64,000 bases of DNA. Origin: Butyrivibrio sp. NC3005 (GTDB taxonomy: Bacteria > Bacillota > Clostridia > Lachnospirales > Lachnospiraceae). The notes below the pieces were generated by a model. The model was given only the letters and a program-made list of their open reading frames with translations, made no database searches and had not been told where the DNA came from. The position numbers were made by a program, and so were the translations under genes. This document shows positions 27,542 to 36,089 of the stretch, one piece after another; within the stretch, counting starts at the first letter, position 1, and each line of letters begins with the position of its first letter. Location of the stretch: NCBI RefSeq assembly GCF_000424545.1, contig NZ_AUKC01000006.1:13072-77071 (forward strand), given 5' to 3'.

Positions 27542-27560
27542 TATCACACAAACTGTGATA
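27542..27560. promoter_or_regulatory. Operator-like palindrome
   Basis: TATCACA-CAAAC-TGTGATA is a perfect 7-bp inverted repeat, followed 16 bp on by a similar half site CGTGATA. It lies between the ArsR/DUF2087 gene and the phosphatase stub, so it may be the site of that regulator. Confidence 0.45.
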
Positions 27561-27655
27561 TTATAGTTCTGTCACCGTGATATGTGAACACAATTTTTAT
27601 CCCGCAATGGTGCGCATTACAGGGAATAACTCAGAATTTCAAGGAGCAAAGATAA

Positions 27656-27733
27656 ATGATAAGAATTTTATTCGTCTACCACGGCAGCGTGCCGACAAAA
27701 GTGATAAAATGCCGTATTTTAGGCACATTCTGA
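27656..27733 (+). pseudogene. 5' stub of a low-molecular-weight protein tyrosine phosphatase gene
   Basis: The 25-codon frame begins RILFVYHGS, matching KILFVCHGS at the start of the intact phosphatase at 47510, then changes to unrelated sequence. It has a good AAGGAG site. The catalytic Cys codon reads TAC (Tyr). This looks like the original gene start displaced when the island integrated. Confidence 0.8.
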
Positions 27734-27819
27734 GCACTTCATCATCCTATTTGCACCTCGTTAGCACCCTTTACAGTAACAATATAAACCGGCTCCGATA
27801 TGGCACATTCATGTATGAG

Positions 27820-27853
27820 AACAGCTTGGCTTTTTGCTGAGCTGTTATTTTTT
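27820..27853 (+). terminator. Terminator near the left island end
   Basis: An AACAGCT/AGCTGTT stem is followed by ATTTTTTTG. It would stop transcripts entering the island from the truncated phosphatase gene. The rest of 27854-28176 shows no gene; it is AT-rich and precedes the AAA+ gene. Confidence 0.75.
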
Positions 27854-28176
27854 TGTGTAGCATCTTAGATAAAAACCCATGCTATGCTAAGTTTGGAAGG
27901 ATAGATTTGAATTTAATAATGATGGATTGATAGATAGCCTGGCTTGGAGATGAGCTTGGCTATATTTATTTGGAACGGAATAATGACGAGCGGAAAACGT
28001 TATAGAAAATAAAAACTTTCTAAATATTATTAAATATCACCTATAAAGTGGAATTAGTAAAATCAAAAATCTATAATGTTTAATATAAGGGAGATTAGCA
28101 CCCTGTCTGGATTTATAGCTGTTTTTGCACGATTGATTCGGATATATTTTTTATTTGTTACACAAAGGAGCTTATT

Positions 28177-29646
28177 GTGAAATATATAAATGAAAAACAA
28201 GAAGAGATAGCAAAAAAAACATTAGAGATGATTCAGGGTTTCAATGATGGATTGTCAACCATTTATCGAGATACTCCTTTGAGGAAAATTATAGAAGACA
28301 AAATATTGTATGCTGAAGTTTTTAATTTAATGGTATACATTGCGGTATCGATTGGACCCATAGATTCAATAGAAGCAGAAATGATATGTACAGCACTTGG
28401 AACGGATTACATAAAGCCATCGGTGTTAGAAGATTATAAGATAGATTTTTTGCCACCGATATTTGAAAAGATACCGCCTATGTTGCCATATTATTTAGCT
28501 GCGACAATGCCAAGAGAAAACGCAGATGTCGATGGCTATTTTGATTCAATTTCTAAGTTGTTTTATTATGCCGGAGGATTGATTCAATTTGTACACCCTG
28601 ACAAAAGAGATGTTGTAAACAAAATCTCAGAGGAATATTCGCAGCTGATTCTAAATTTTGACATACAAAAGTTAACGGAGATGGGCACTGACTTAATGAA
28701 TCAGTATGGTGATGATGAGTCGTCGCTTGTTTTTTTTAATGAGTATATAAATCTAATCAATGAATATAATGGTACCTTGTTTGCAGATGAGGCTGAAAAT
28801 ACATCGAGTTCATGTGATTCTGAGACGAATGTGGATGATTTGCTATCTGAATTGAATGCATTGGTAGGATTAAATGCGGTAAAGAAAGATGTTAATCAAT
28901 TAGTTCATATGAAAGAAATTGAAAGTCTACGAATCAAAAATGGGTTGAGTGGAACGGATTTGTCAAACCATTTGGTCTTTTATGGTAATCCTGGGACTGG
29001 AAAAACGACAGTCGCAAGACTTTTGGCAGATATTTATCATAAGATCGGCGTACTATCAAAAGGCCATTTAGTGGAGGTTGACAGGTCAGGGTTAGTTGCA
29101 GGATACGTTGGTCAAACAGCTATTAAAACTCAGGAAGTTATAAATAAGGCAATGGGAGGAGTACTTTTTATAGATGAAGCATATACTCTGGCACAGGACA
29201 AATCTTCTAATAATGATTATGGGCAAGAAGCGATTGATACATTGCTTAAGGCAATGGAAGATAACAGAAATGATTTAATTGTTATTGTTGCCGGTTATAC
29301 AGAGCCTATGAAAGATTTTATTAATTCAAACCCAGGACTTCAGTCTAGATTTAATAAGTATTTATACTTCGAGGATTACACTGTAGAAGAGCTGGGCAAA
29401 ATTTTTTCAATAATGTGTGAGAAAGGTGGATATACCTACAACAACGATGTGTTGGAAGCTGTTAAATCAAAGTTCGATAATAGAATAAAACAACATGATA
29501 GATATTTTGCAAATGCAAGAGAGGTGCGAAATTTATTTGAAAAAGCCATTTTGAATCAAGCAGATAGATTATATGGTAATAAAAACATAACAAAAGAGAT
29601 GCTAAAAGGTTTAGATATAACGGATGTTCAAAATATTGAACTCTGA
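28177..29646 (+). CDS. CbbX/SpoVK-type AAA+ ATPase
   Basis: The 489-residue protein has an N-terminal helical region (about 1-215) that I do not recognise. A single AAA+ domain follows: Walker A GNPGTGKTT (about 270), Walker B GGVLFIDEAY (about 331), then GYTEPMKDF and NPGLQSRF with the arginine finger. This is the CbbX/SpoVK/EccA clade of ring-forming remodellers. The start is GTG with AAAGGAG 7 nt upstream. The next gene begins 49 nt later, so the pair is likely a unit. Confidence 0.88.
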   Translation: MKYINEKQEEIAKKTLEMIQGFNDGLSTIYRDTPLRKIIEDKILYAEVFNLMVYIAVSIGPIDSIEAEMICTALGTDYIKPSVLEDYKIDFLPPIFEKIPPMLPYYLAATMPRENADVDGYFDSISKLFYYAGGLIQFVHPDKRDVVNKISEEYSQLILNFDIQKLTEMGTDLMNQYGDDESSLVFFNEYINLINEYNGTLFADEAENTSSSCDSETNVDDLLSELNALVGLNAVKKDVNQLVHMKEIESLRIKNGLSGTDLSNHLVFYGNPGTGKTTVARLLADIYHKIGVLSKGHLVEVDRSGLVAGYVGQTAIKTQEVINKAMGGVLFIDEAYTLAQDKSSNNDYGQEAIDTLLKAMEDNRNDLIVIVAGYTEPMKDFINSNPGLQSRFNKYLYFEDYTVEELGKIFSIMCEKGGYTYNNDVLEAVKSKFDNRIKQHDRYFANAREVRNLFEKAILNQADRLYGNKNITKEMLKGLDITDVQNIEL

Positions 29647-29695
29647 TACGCAAGTAATTTGAACGACGAGTTTATAGCTGATATTGGAGTAGGAC

Positions 29696-32600
29696 ATGAT
29701 AAGAAAAACTAAACATGGATATGAATTTAGTTGGGAAAATTGGAATAGTATACAAAATGCATTATTGGATGAGTCTGAGGCGTTAGGAGATAACGATGCT
29801 CCTGACGATATAGATAAATCATTGTTTAATAGTTTATCCAGCAGTTTTTTAGGCGCGAATCAATTATTGGCGGCTGAATTTATCACTGATGAAGAACAGA
29901 TCAAACAAGATTTATTATGCTATTTGATAAGTAAAGATAACGCACCGATCGATGTGGCTTATGGCGTTGAGATAACTAAGGTCGAAAAAGAATATTTTCC
30001 GCATGCTATTTTCCATATCAATTGTGGAGCAGATTGGAATGCCACAAGTATTTGGGAGCATCAAGAAACATATCAAGTGGCACATCAAGTTACAGTTTAT
30101 ATAGATTACAGAGGAAGAGAACATAACCGTAATGGATCGGATAGAGAAATCACAGCAAATGGTAGCGTATATAGAGAACGTAAGCCATTGTCAAAAACAG
30201 TATATGAAGACAAAAAAAGAGTAGTTACTGATAATGTTCAACAGACAAGTGGTCATATTGGGCCGAGGGAATATGCTGTAAAAATAGGTACGGTTACTAG
30301 TGAAATAGCTGATACTGTAATGAAATGGGCTGATAATTATGCAAGCGATAAGTTTATTGAAGTTAATGATGAATATTTTTCAAATTACAACCGAATAGCG
30401 GAAAATCTTACTTTTGATGAGGCTGAAGATCAAGCAATAACAAAAGCTTTTTCAAAATTGGGAAGTGATGCAAGATATGATATTCCTGGAAATCGATACG
30501 AAAAGTTTACACTTTCAGGACATGATATACGAGGTGTGAAGAGACAGACATTGTTTCTGAGTGTTTATCATATTTTTTACAAATATAAGGGTAAGCAATT
30601 TGAATGTTATATGAGTTCTGATGGATGTAAAGACGATGTCATAGTATCGAATTATCCAACAGAAGAGTCTATTGATGAAAAACATTTAAAATATAAAGAA
30701 GAAATAGAAAAAAAGAAAAAGAGTCATTCAAAATGGAAGACAGCTAGTGGCGTTTTGATTGGAGTCGGTACTCTTTTAATGCTTATTTCCCTTTTTGGAG
30801 GTGGCTCAACTTGGATTATAGCTGCTATAGTCGCATATCTTATAGGCTTAATTTATCTTTATCTTTGTCAAAGGGATAAAAAAGAATTTGAAAGAATAGA
30901 GGAGAGATTACAGTCTTTCGATGATAATAACAGCAAAATAAAAGAGAAAATATATTCTATTATCCAAGATGATAGGCTTAATGAGGAAGAACGGAAACAA
31001 TCAGTTAAAGAACTCGTTGATAGTGTTTCTTTAGACAATGATGTAGGACATGATGCTGATAAGCAACCATCTGGAAATAGTGATATTGCAAAACAAGTGA
31101 CAAGTGTAGTATCAGGTAAAACGCTTGGACAATCTATAAAAGACTTCTTCTTTAAAAATGGAAAGATAAATATACTCGGTTGGGCTTGCGTATTAGTACC
31201 TGTTTTTGCAGTGATTTTAATCATTGCTATAACTGCGGGAATAAAATCCAATAATAATGGTAAAAAAGTAGAAAATGAAATAGCAGAAGAAGAGTCAAAG
31301 CAAATAGTATTAGATGAAGCTCAAACTGATAAAGATGAATCATTACAAGAAAAAGAACAAGATATAAGTGATAATCACGAAGGCGGATTGCCAGAAGATG
31401 TCTATGAAGAAATAAAGGGGACATACTATTCAGGCGTGAACTTTATTGCTTATAAAATAGTATCTCCTAATGAAATAATTGATGATAATGGAACAACTTC
31501 AGAAACTATAAGAATAGAAAAATATGAATACAGAGGTGATTCACTAATATTGTATGTTGATACGGGGAGTATTGTAGAATCATGGCATGATAAGGAAGGA
31601 AAATTCTATCTTTCGCTGATGGAAGGTGGGGGATGGGATTATGAGAAGACGCATTGTTATTCGACCTTGGAGAGGATTAGCGAAGATACATCCGTGACTT
31701 TTGACGAAATCATGGATACATATTATTCAACGAAGTATTATGTGCCAGATGCCAATTTGGAAAAAAGGTCAGATGGCTTTGTATACCTTGTCCCTGCAAG
31801 TGAATCTTCATGCCTATACCCTGTTGATGGTGGCAATCCCATTCCTTTTTCACATGAGAAAAAGATTACAAAGGATGCTCAGATTGGGCTTGCAGAAAGT
31901 TACTATTATGATTCTAGTAATGTTGCTCACTTTAATTATGAGTATTACAACTTTTACGATAAAATTGATACTTTAATTTCGAGTGGACATTGGGTTGAAA
32001 TGAATAATGTAATATACTTTAAGGTTGATGGTGAGGCTATTCCATTATGTCCTGTTATAACTATGGATCCAAACATACAGGTTGATTTATTCTTAGAGGG
32101 ATTCCAATCTGAGGGTAAAAATGATAATGCGAATCCTGCAACAAGCGAAGAAAAGAATTCAACCCCTTGGTATGGACAAGGATTTTTGGAAGGCGCATGG
32201 GAAGGGTGTCTTCCGGATGATGGATATGAAGTATTAAAAGGATCATACAGTGATCAGTACAGAACCGCTGAATTCATATCTCCAACGCAAGTTAGATTTA
32301 CATATTCTGGAGAAAAAAGTAATCTTTGGAACATTGAGTATAGTGATCTTAGGAATGGAGATGCGATTATAGTATTCTTATCAAAAGGGCAAGATCAAAT
32401 GTCGTTTTTAGTAGATAAGGATAGCAAAGGATTGGCGTTACATATTCTAAGAGGTGTTTGGGAATATGATTTTGCACCGGAAATGACATTATATAAAGAT
32501 GCTGAAAAAGGTGCAGTTAATCAAGGTAATGATGACTACATTCTTCCAGATAGTTCAGAAAGGCTTTTGACTGAGGCCGATCTAGTAGGTCTTTCAAAAG

Positions 32601-32794
32601 ATGACCTAAAAAGGGCTAGAAATGAGATTGTTGATAGATTTGGTAGAAAACTTAATGATAAAGAATTGCAGGCATATTTTGATGCACAGTCGTGGTATGT
32701 GGGAGTGTATGATCCAGATGTATTTGATCGAACTGTAAAGGTCAGCGATATAGAGCAGCAAAATATGGAATTTATTAAGAAATACGAGAAATAA
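29696..32794 (+). CDS. Large membrane protein with duplicated external domain and YARHG domain
   Basis: The 1032-residue protein has a cytoplasmic N-terminal region (1-345). Two helices (about 352-392), a charged linker and a third helix (about 490-515) follow, then a long external part. Two related segments start at about 562 (GGLPEDVYEEIKGTYY) and 835 (GCLPDDGYEVLKGSY), so a domain of about 95 residues is duplicated. The C-terminus (about 948-1010) is a YARHG domain with LKRARNEIVDRFGRK and AYFDAQSWY. The role is unknown; it is paired with the AAA+ gene. Confidence 0.8.
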   Translation: MIRKTKHGYEFSWENWNSIQNALLDESEALGDNDAPDDIDKSLFNSLSSSFLGANQLLAAEFITDEEQIKQDLLCYLISKDNAPIDVAYGVEITKVEKEYFPHAIFHINCGADWNATSIWEHQETYQVAHQVTVYIDYRGREHNRNGSDREITANGSVYRERKPLSKTVYEDKKRVVTDNVQQTSGHIGPREYAVKIGTVTSEIADTVMKWADNYASDKFIEVNDEYFSNYNRIAENLTFDEAEDQAITKAFSKLGSDARYDIPGNRYEKFTLSGHDIRGVKRQTLFLSVYHIFYKYKGKQFECYMSSDGCKDDVIVSNYPTEESIDEKHLKYKEEIEKKKKSHSKWKTASGVLIGVGTLLMLISLFGGGSTWIIAAIVAYLIGLIYLYLCQRDKKEFERIEERLQSFDDNNSKIKEKIYSIIQDDRLNEEERKQSVKELVDSVSLDNDVGHDADKQPSGNSDIAKQVTSVVSGKTLGQSIKDFFFKNGKINILGWACVLVPVFAVILIIAITAGIKSNNNGKKVENEIAEEESKQIVLDEAQTDKDESLQEKEQDISDNHEGGLPEDVYEEIKGTYYSGVNFIAYKIVSPNEIIDDNGTTSETIRIEKYEYRGDSLILYVDTGSIVESWHDKEGKFYLSLMEGGGWDYEKTHCYSTLERISEDTSVTFDEIMDTYYSTKYYVPDANLEKRSDGFVYLVPASESSCLYPVDGGNPIPFSHEKKITKDAQIGLAESYYYDSSNVAHFNYEYYNFYDKIDTLISSGHWVEMNNVIYFKVDGEAIPLCPVITMDPNIQVDLFLEGFQSEGKNDNANPATSEEKNSTPWYGQGFLEGAWEGCLPDDGYEVLKGSYSDQYRTAEFISPTQVRFTYSGEKSNLWNIEYSDLRNGDAIIVFLSKGQDQMSFLVDKDSKGLALHILRGVWEYDFAPEMTLYKDAEKGAVNQGNDDYILPDSSERLLTEADLVGLSKDDLKRARNEIVDRFGRKLNDKELQAYFDAQSWYVGVYDPDVFDRTVKVSDIEQQNMEFIKKYEK

Positions 32795-32856
32795 TGATTG
32801 TATCCGGATGTTTTTAATATTGTAACGGCTTTTATTGGATAAAGGAATTTGGGATC

Positions 32857-32967
32857 ATGATGAGAGCTTGTTTGAATAAAAAAATAAATATAATTACTCT
32901 CTTTTCGATGGTTTGCTTCTGCTGGCTGTTGCAAAGCCCGACTTTATATGCTGAGGCAAAAGAATAA
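32857..32967 (+). pseudogene. Signal-peptide stub of a secreted protein
   Basis: The 36-codon frame has an AAAGGA site, a basic N-terminus, a hydrophobic core (TLFSMVCFCWLL) and an apparent cleavage site (LYA-EA), then TAA at 32965. The same frame stays open for about 25 further codons (TIQIYNINETEPKTDTYLLV) to 33047. This suggests a nonsense codon in a gene truncated near the transposase insertion. It could also be a genuine tiny secreted peptide. Confidence 0.4.
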
Positions 32968-33037
32968 ACAATTCAAATATACAATATTAATGAAACTGAA
33001 CCCAAAACTGATACCTACCTGTTGGTAGTTATTGATA

Positions 33038-33080
33038 GGCGTTTGTGAAACGCCAAAAGCCGCATAAATACGGCGTTTTT
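33038..33080 (+). promoter_or_regulatory. Three-strand attenuator-like hairpins before the transposase
   Basis: GGCGTTT (33038-33044), AAACGCC (33048-33054) and GGCGTTT (33072-33078) share one complementary strand, so 1:2 and 2:3 pairings exclude each other. The 2:3 form contains an inner GCCG/CGGC pair and is followed by T's, as a terminator would be. It lies just upstream of the transposase gene. Confidence 0.5.
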
Positions 33081-33176
33081 ATTGCAGCAAAAAAGAATAA
33101 CCCCTCACTGGATATGGTACAATAGAATTGACGAGAAACCACTGCACACACCAAGAAAGGAGTTATTCTGATATAT

Positions 33177-34649
33177 ATGATACCATATAAACAGCTTTCT
33201 TTGGCTGATATTTATTCAGATTGCCAAGATAAACTTGAAAATGACAAGCCTGCATTTCTGTCTCTATTAGAAAACCATATCGACCTTGATGAAATTATTC
33301 CGATTTCTTTTAGAAATCATTTCTATGCATCAACGGGTAGATCCCGTAAATACCATTTAAAAGCTCTTCTGTGGGCTCTTATTATTCAGCGTATCTTCTC
33401 GATACCAACTGACCAGCTTCTATTAGCTTTCCTGACTTATTCAAAATCACTTCGTGAATTCTGTGGTTTCACCAAAGTTCCTGATGCTTCCAAGATTACC
33501 CGTTTTAAGCAGGATTTCCTTGATGATCTTCAGCTCGTTTTCGATAAGCTCGTTGATGTCACAGAGCCTATCTGTCAGGCCATTGACTCTGCGAAAGCAG
33601 ATATGACCATCTTTGATTCATCAGGCATAGAAGCCTTTGTTACTGAAAACAATCCAAAGTATGCAAATCAGATAATCAGGCAGCTTAAAGCATATGCTAA
33701 AACCAGGGGATTTTCCAAATCTTATGATCCTTATAAAGCAGCCTATAGCTCCATGCCTTCACATGCTTCTGCAAATCCGGAGATAAAGCAGTTATACATC
33801 AATGGCCATTTTTGTTATGTCTTCAAGTTTGGTATTGTTACAAATGGTCTTGGCATTGTCCGCCACATATCCTTTTATAACAAGGAATTTCTAGCATCAC
33901 ATCCAGATATAGTTGTCGAAAAGAAATCATCCTCTCCTGATGAAGATAAATGCGTTCATGATGCAAAACTGCTCATTCCTACGCTAAAAGATTTCTTTAC
34001 AAAGCACCCTTTAATTAACCCTAAAACATTTCTTGGAGATGCTGCATTTGACTCAGCACTTTTGTATCGTCAGCTACTTACTGGAGATACATTTGGTGAT
34101 AACAAGCATTTCTCCAGAGCTTATATACCGCTTAATTACAGATCTGGCATCAAATATCCTGATTGCAAAGTTAACGCAGATGGCATTCCATGCTGTCCTA
34201 ACGATGACTCACTTGCTATGAAACGTGAAGGCTCTTCGAAAAGGAATAACGGTCTTGTAAGATACAAGTTTGTATGTTCCAAAATCAAGTATGTCTATGA
34301 TAAAAGCACACGCAAATGTCATCGAAAATGTCAATGCAACAATCCCTGTACCGATTCTCCATGTGGACGTATGATATACATCTATCCTGAAAAGAATCTT
34401 CGCGCCTATCCTGGTGTCCTCCGTGGAACTGAAGAATGGGCTAACACCTATAAGATCAGGACCACCGTAGAACGGGATATCAATCACATGAAGGACAACC
34501 TTTGTTTGGCTGGCCGCCACACTCAGAATGAGAAAACTTTGCATGCCGATCTGATACTTGCTGGAATCACTCAGCTAATATCTGTCGTGCTTGCTGACAA
34601 GATTCATCACCATGAATACATCAGAAGCCTCAAGACTCTCATAGCATAG
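33177..34649 (+). CDS. IS1182-family DDE transposase
   Basis: The 490-residue transposase has the N-terminal DUF772 domain (FYASTGRSRKYHLKALLWAL, FCGFTKVPDASKITRFKQDF). The catalytic triad is likely Asp in MTIFDSSGIEAF, Asp in FLGDAAFDSA and Glu in TVERDINHMK. It is intact and full length. GC content is higher than its neighbours. An AAAGGAG site precedes it. I could not identify the terminal inverted repeats or target duplication by eye, so the IS boundaries are left open. Confidence 0.88.
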   Translation: MIPYKQLSLADIYSDCQDKLENDKPAFLSLLENHIDLDEIIPISFRNHFYASTGRSRKYHLKALLWALIIQRIFSIPTDQLLLAFLTYSKSLREFCGFTKVPDASKITRFKQDFLDDLQLVFDKLVDVTEPICQAIDSAKADMTIFDSSGIEAFVTENNPKYANQIIRQLKAYAKTRGFSKSYDPYKAAYSSMPSHASANPEIKQLYINGHFCYVFKFGIVTNGLGIVRHISFYNKEFLASHPDIVVEKKSSSPDEDKCVHDAKLLIPTLKDFFTKHPLINPKTFLGDAAFDSALLYRQLLTGDTFGDNKHFSRAYIPLNYRSGIKYPDCKVNADGIPCCPNDDSLAMKREGSSKRNNGLVRYKFVCSKIKYVYDKSTRKCHRKCQCNNPCTDSPCGRMIYIYPEKNLRAYPGVLRGTEEWANTYKIRTTVERDINHMKDNLCLAGRHTQNEKTLHADLILAGITQLISVVLADKIHHHEYIRSLKTLIA

Positions 34650-35018
34650 GACTTACCAACTTAATAAAGTGCCAGCCTTATTAAAGTGCGCCTTAAATAA
34701 GATTTATCAGCTCAGTTCACGTTACCGCTCTCAAAAAACGTTTAAGAACGCTTTTGTTAAGGTTACACATAAATTTCTAATGAGTTTCGCAATTACCTAC
34801 TCTTACCTATATTTCAAGATATACGAGAACAAGTTGTCAAGTTTAACTATACAGCATCATATAGATAAACTATTTAATTACATCATCAATTGCTTAATTG
34901 CATCATTTTTGCAAATTTGATGCAGTTAACGTTGATAATGAGTATATTGAGTGGTATTATTTAAGTGCATCATTTTATCCACTCATGAGTGAATTGATGT
35001 TTGAATGAGGATATTGAA
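34650..35018. other. AT-rich gap with TGCATCA inverted repeats
   Basis: No credible gene is seen in this gap. TGCATCA 34899-34905 and TGATGCA 34918-34924 form an inverted repeat, a third TGCATCA lies at 34966-34972, and the palindrome CACTCATGAGTG is at 34980. These sit upstream of fic and may be operator sites. Confidence 0.4.
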
Positions 35019-36077
35019 ATGAGAAATTTTGATTACAGTAAAAAATGGGAAAAACTACTGACACCGGAAATAGTGGCACTGCTTACGCAGATCCATGAGT
35101 ATAAAGGTGAGCAGTCACTTTTTATAGAAGCGAAGGCAGATTCGCTGACGCAACTTGTTGAGATTGCGAAGATTCAGAGTACCGAAGCATCCAACAAGAT
35201 TGAAGGTATCTATACTTCCGATGCGAGACTGAAAGCACTTGTTAAAGATAAGACTACGCCTAAGACGAGAAACGAGCGAGAGATTGCTGGATACAGGGAT
35301 GTACTTAATACAATCCATGAGAGTCATGATTACATCTCGATAAGACCGAATATGATCCTTCAGCTTCACAGAGATTTATATAAGTTTGAAGGTTATGATA
35401 TCGGCGGAAAGTATAAAGTAGCGGATAACATCATTGAGGAAGAGGATGAACAGGGCAGCAAATTTGTAAGATTCAGACCGGTTCCTGCATGGGAAACGCC
35501 TGAGGCAATCGAAAATCTTTGTAATGAATTTGACAAAGCTCTCGGAACCGGGACAATAGATCCGCTTCTTCTGATACCAATGTTTATACTGGATTTTTTA
35601 TGCATCCATCCGTTTAATGACGGCAACGGAAGAATGAGCAGACTGCTTACATTGCTGATGCTGTATAGGGCCGGATACATTGTAGGAAAGTACATCAGTA
35701 TCGAGCATCTGATTGAAAAGACTAAAACATCGTATTATGAGTGCCTGTATGAAAGTTCCCTTAACTGGCATGAGGAAGAAAATAATTATGTTCCATTTGT
35801 GCGGTATATGCTTGGTGTTGTAGTTGCAGCATACAGAGATTTTTCTGACAGGGTAGAAACTTTGGTCACAAGCGGCCTTTCAAAGCCAGAGCGTGTGGCT
35901 GAACTGATCAAGAACACTTACGGTGAGATCACAAAGTCACAGATTATGGAGAAATGCCCCGACATCAGCCGCATAACTGTTGAAAGAGCACTGTCAGAAC
36001 TTTTGTCATCGGAAAGCATAATAAAGATTGGTGGCGGCAGATATACAAAATACGTTTGGAACAGGGATAAGGACTAA
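35019..36077 (+). CDS. Fic-domain AMP transferase with self-inhibitory helix and winged helix
   Basis: The 352-residue protein has an N-terminal Fic_N region with the inhibitory motif SNKIEG (about 58-63), making it class II. The Fic core has HPFNDGNGRMSR (about 197-208) with the catalytic His, and the C-terminal helix-turn-helix includes ITKSQIMEKCPDISRITVERAL. It would transfer AMP to a target protein. TGAGG precedes ATG 35019. It sits 12 nt before hsdM, a common association with type I restriction loci. Confidence 0.92.
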   Translation: MRNFDYSKKWEKLLTPEIVALLTQIHEYKGEQSLFIEAKADSLTQLVEIAKIQSTEASNKIEGIYTSDARLKALVKDKTTPKTRNEREIAGYRDVLNTIHESHDYISIRPNMILQLHRDLYKFEGYDIGGKYKVADNIIEEEDEQGSKFVRFRPVPAWETPEAIENLCNEFDKALGTGTIDPLLLIPMFILDFLCIHPFNDGNGRMSRLLTLLMLYRAGYIVGKYISIEHLIEKTKTSYYECLYESSLNWHEEENNYVPFVRYMLGVVVAAYRDFSDRVETLVTSGLSKPERVAELIKNTYGEITKSQIMEKCPDISRITVERALSELLSSESIIKIGGGRYTKYVWNRDKD

Positions 36078-36089
36078 AGGAGAAGAGAG

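Noticed and set aside
27577..27840. An 87-codon ORF across the left island junction
   Set aside because: It spans the att core and the arm region in a frame different from the phosphatase stub, with no start signal; it is a by-product of the junction.
34669..34920. An 83-codon plus-strand ORF after the transposase
   Set aside because: No ribosome site, AT-driven composition, no recognisable domain, and it lies in a gap with inverted repeats.
35001..35018. TTG start for fic
   Set aside because: ATG 35019 has a better placed TGAGG site and matches the usual Fic N-terminus.
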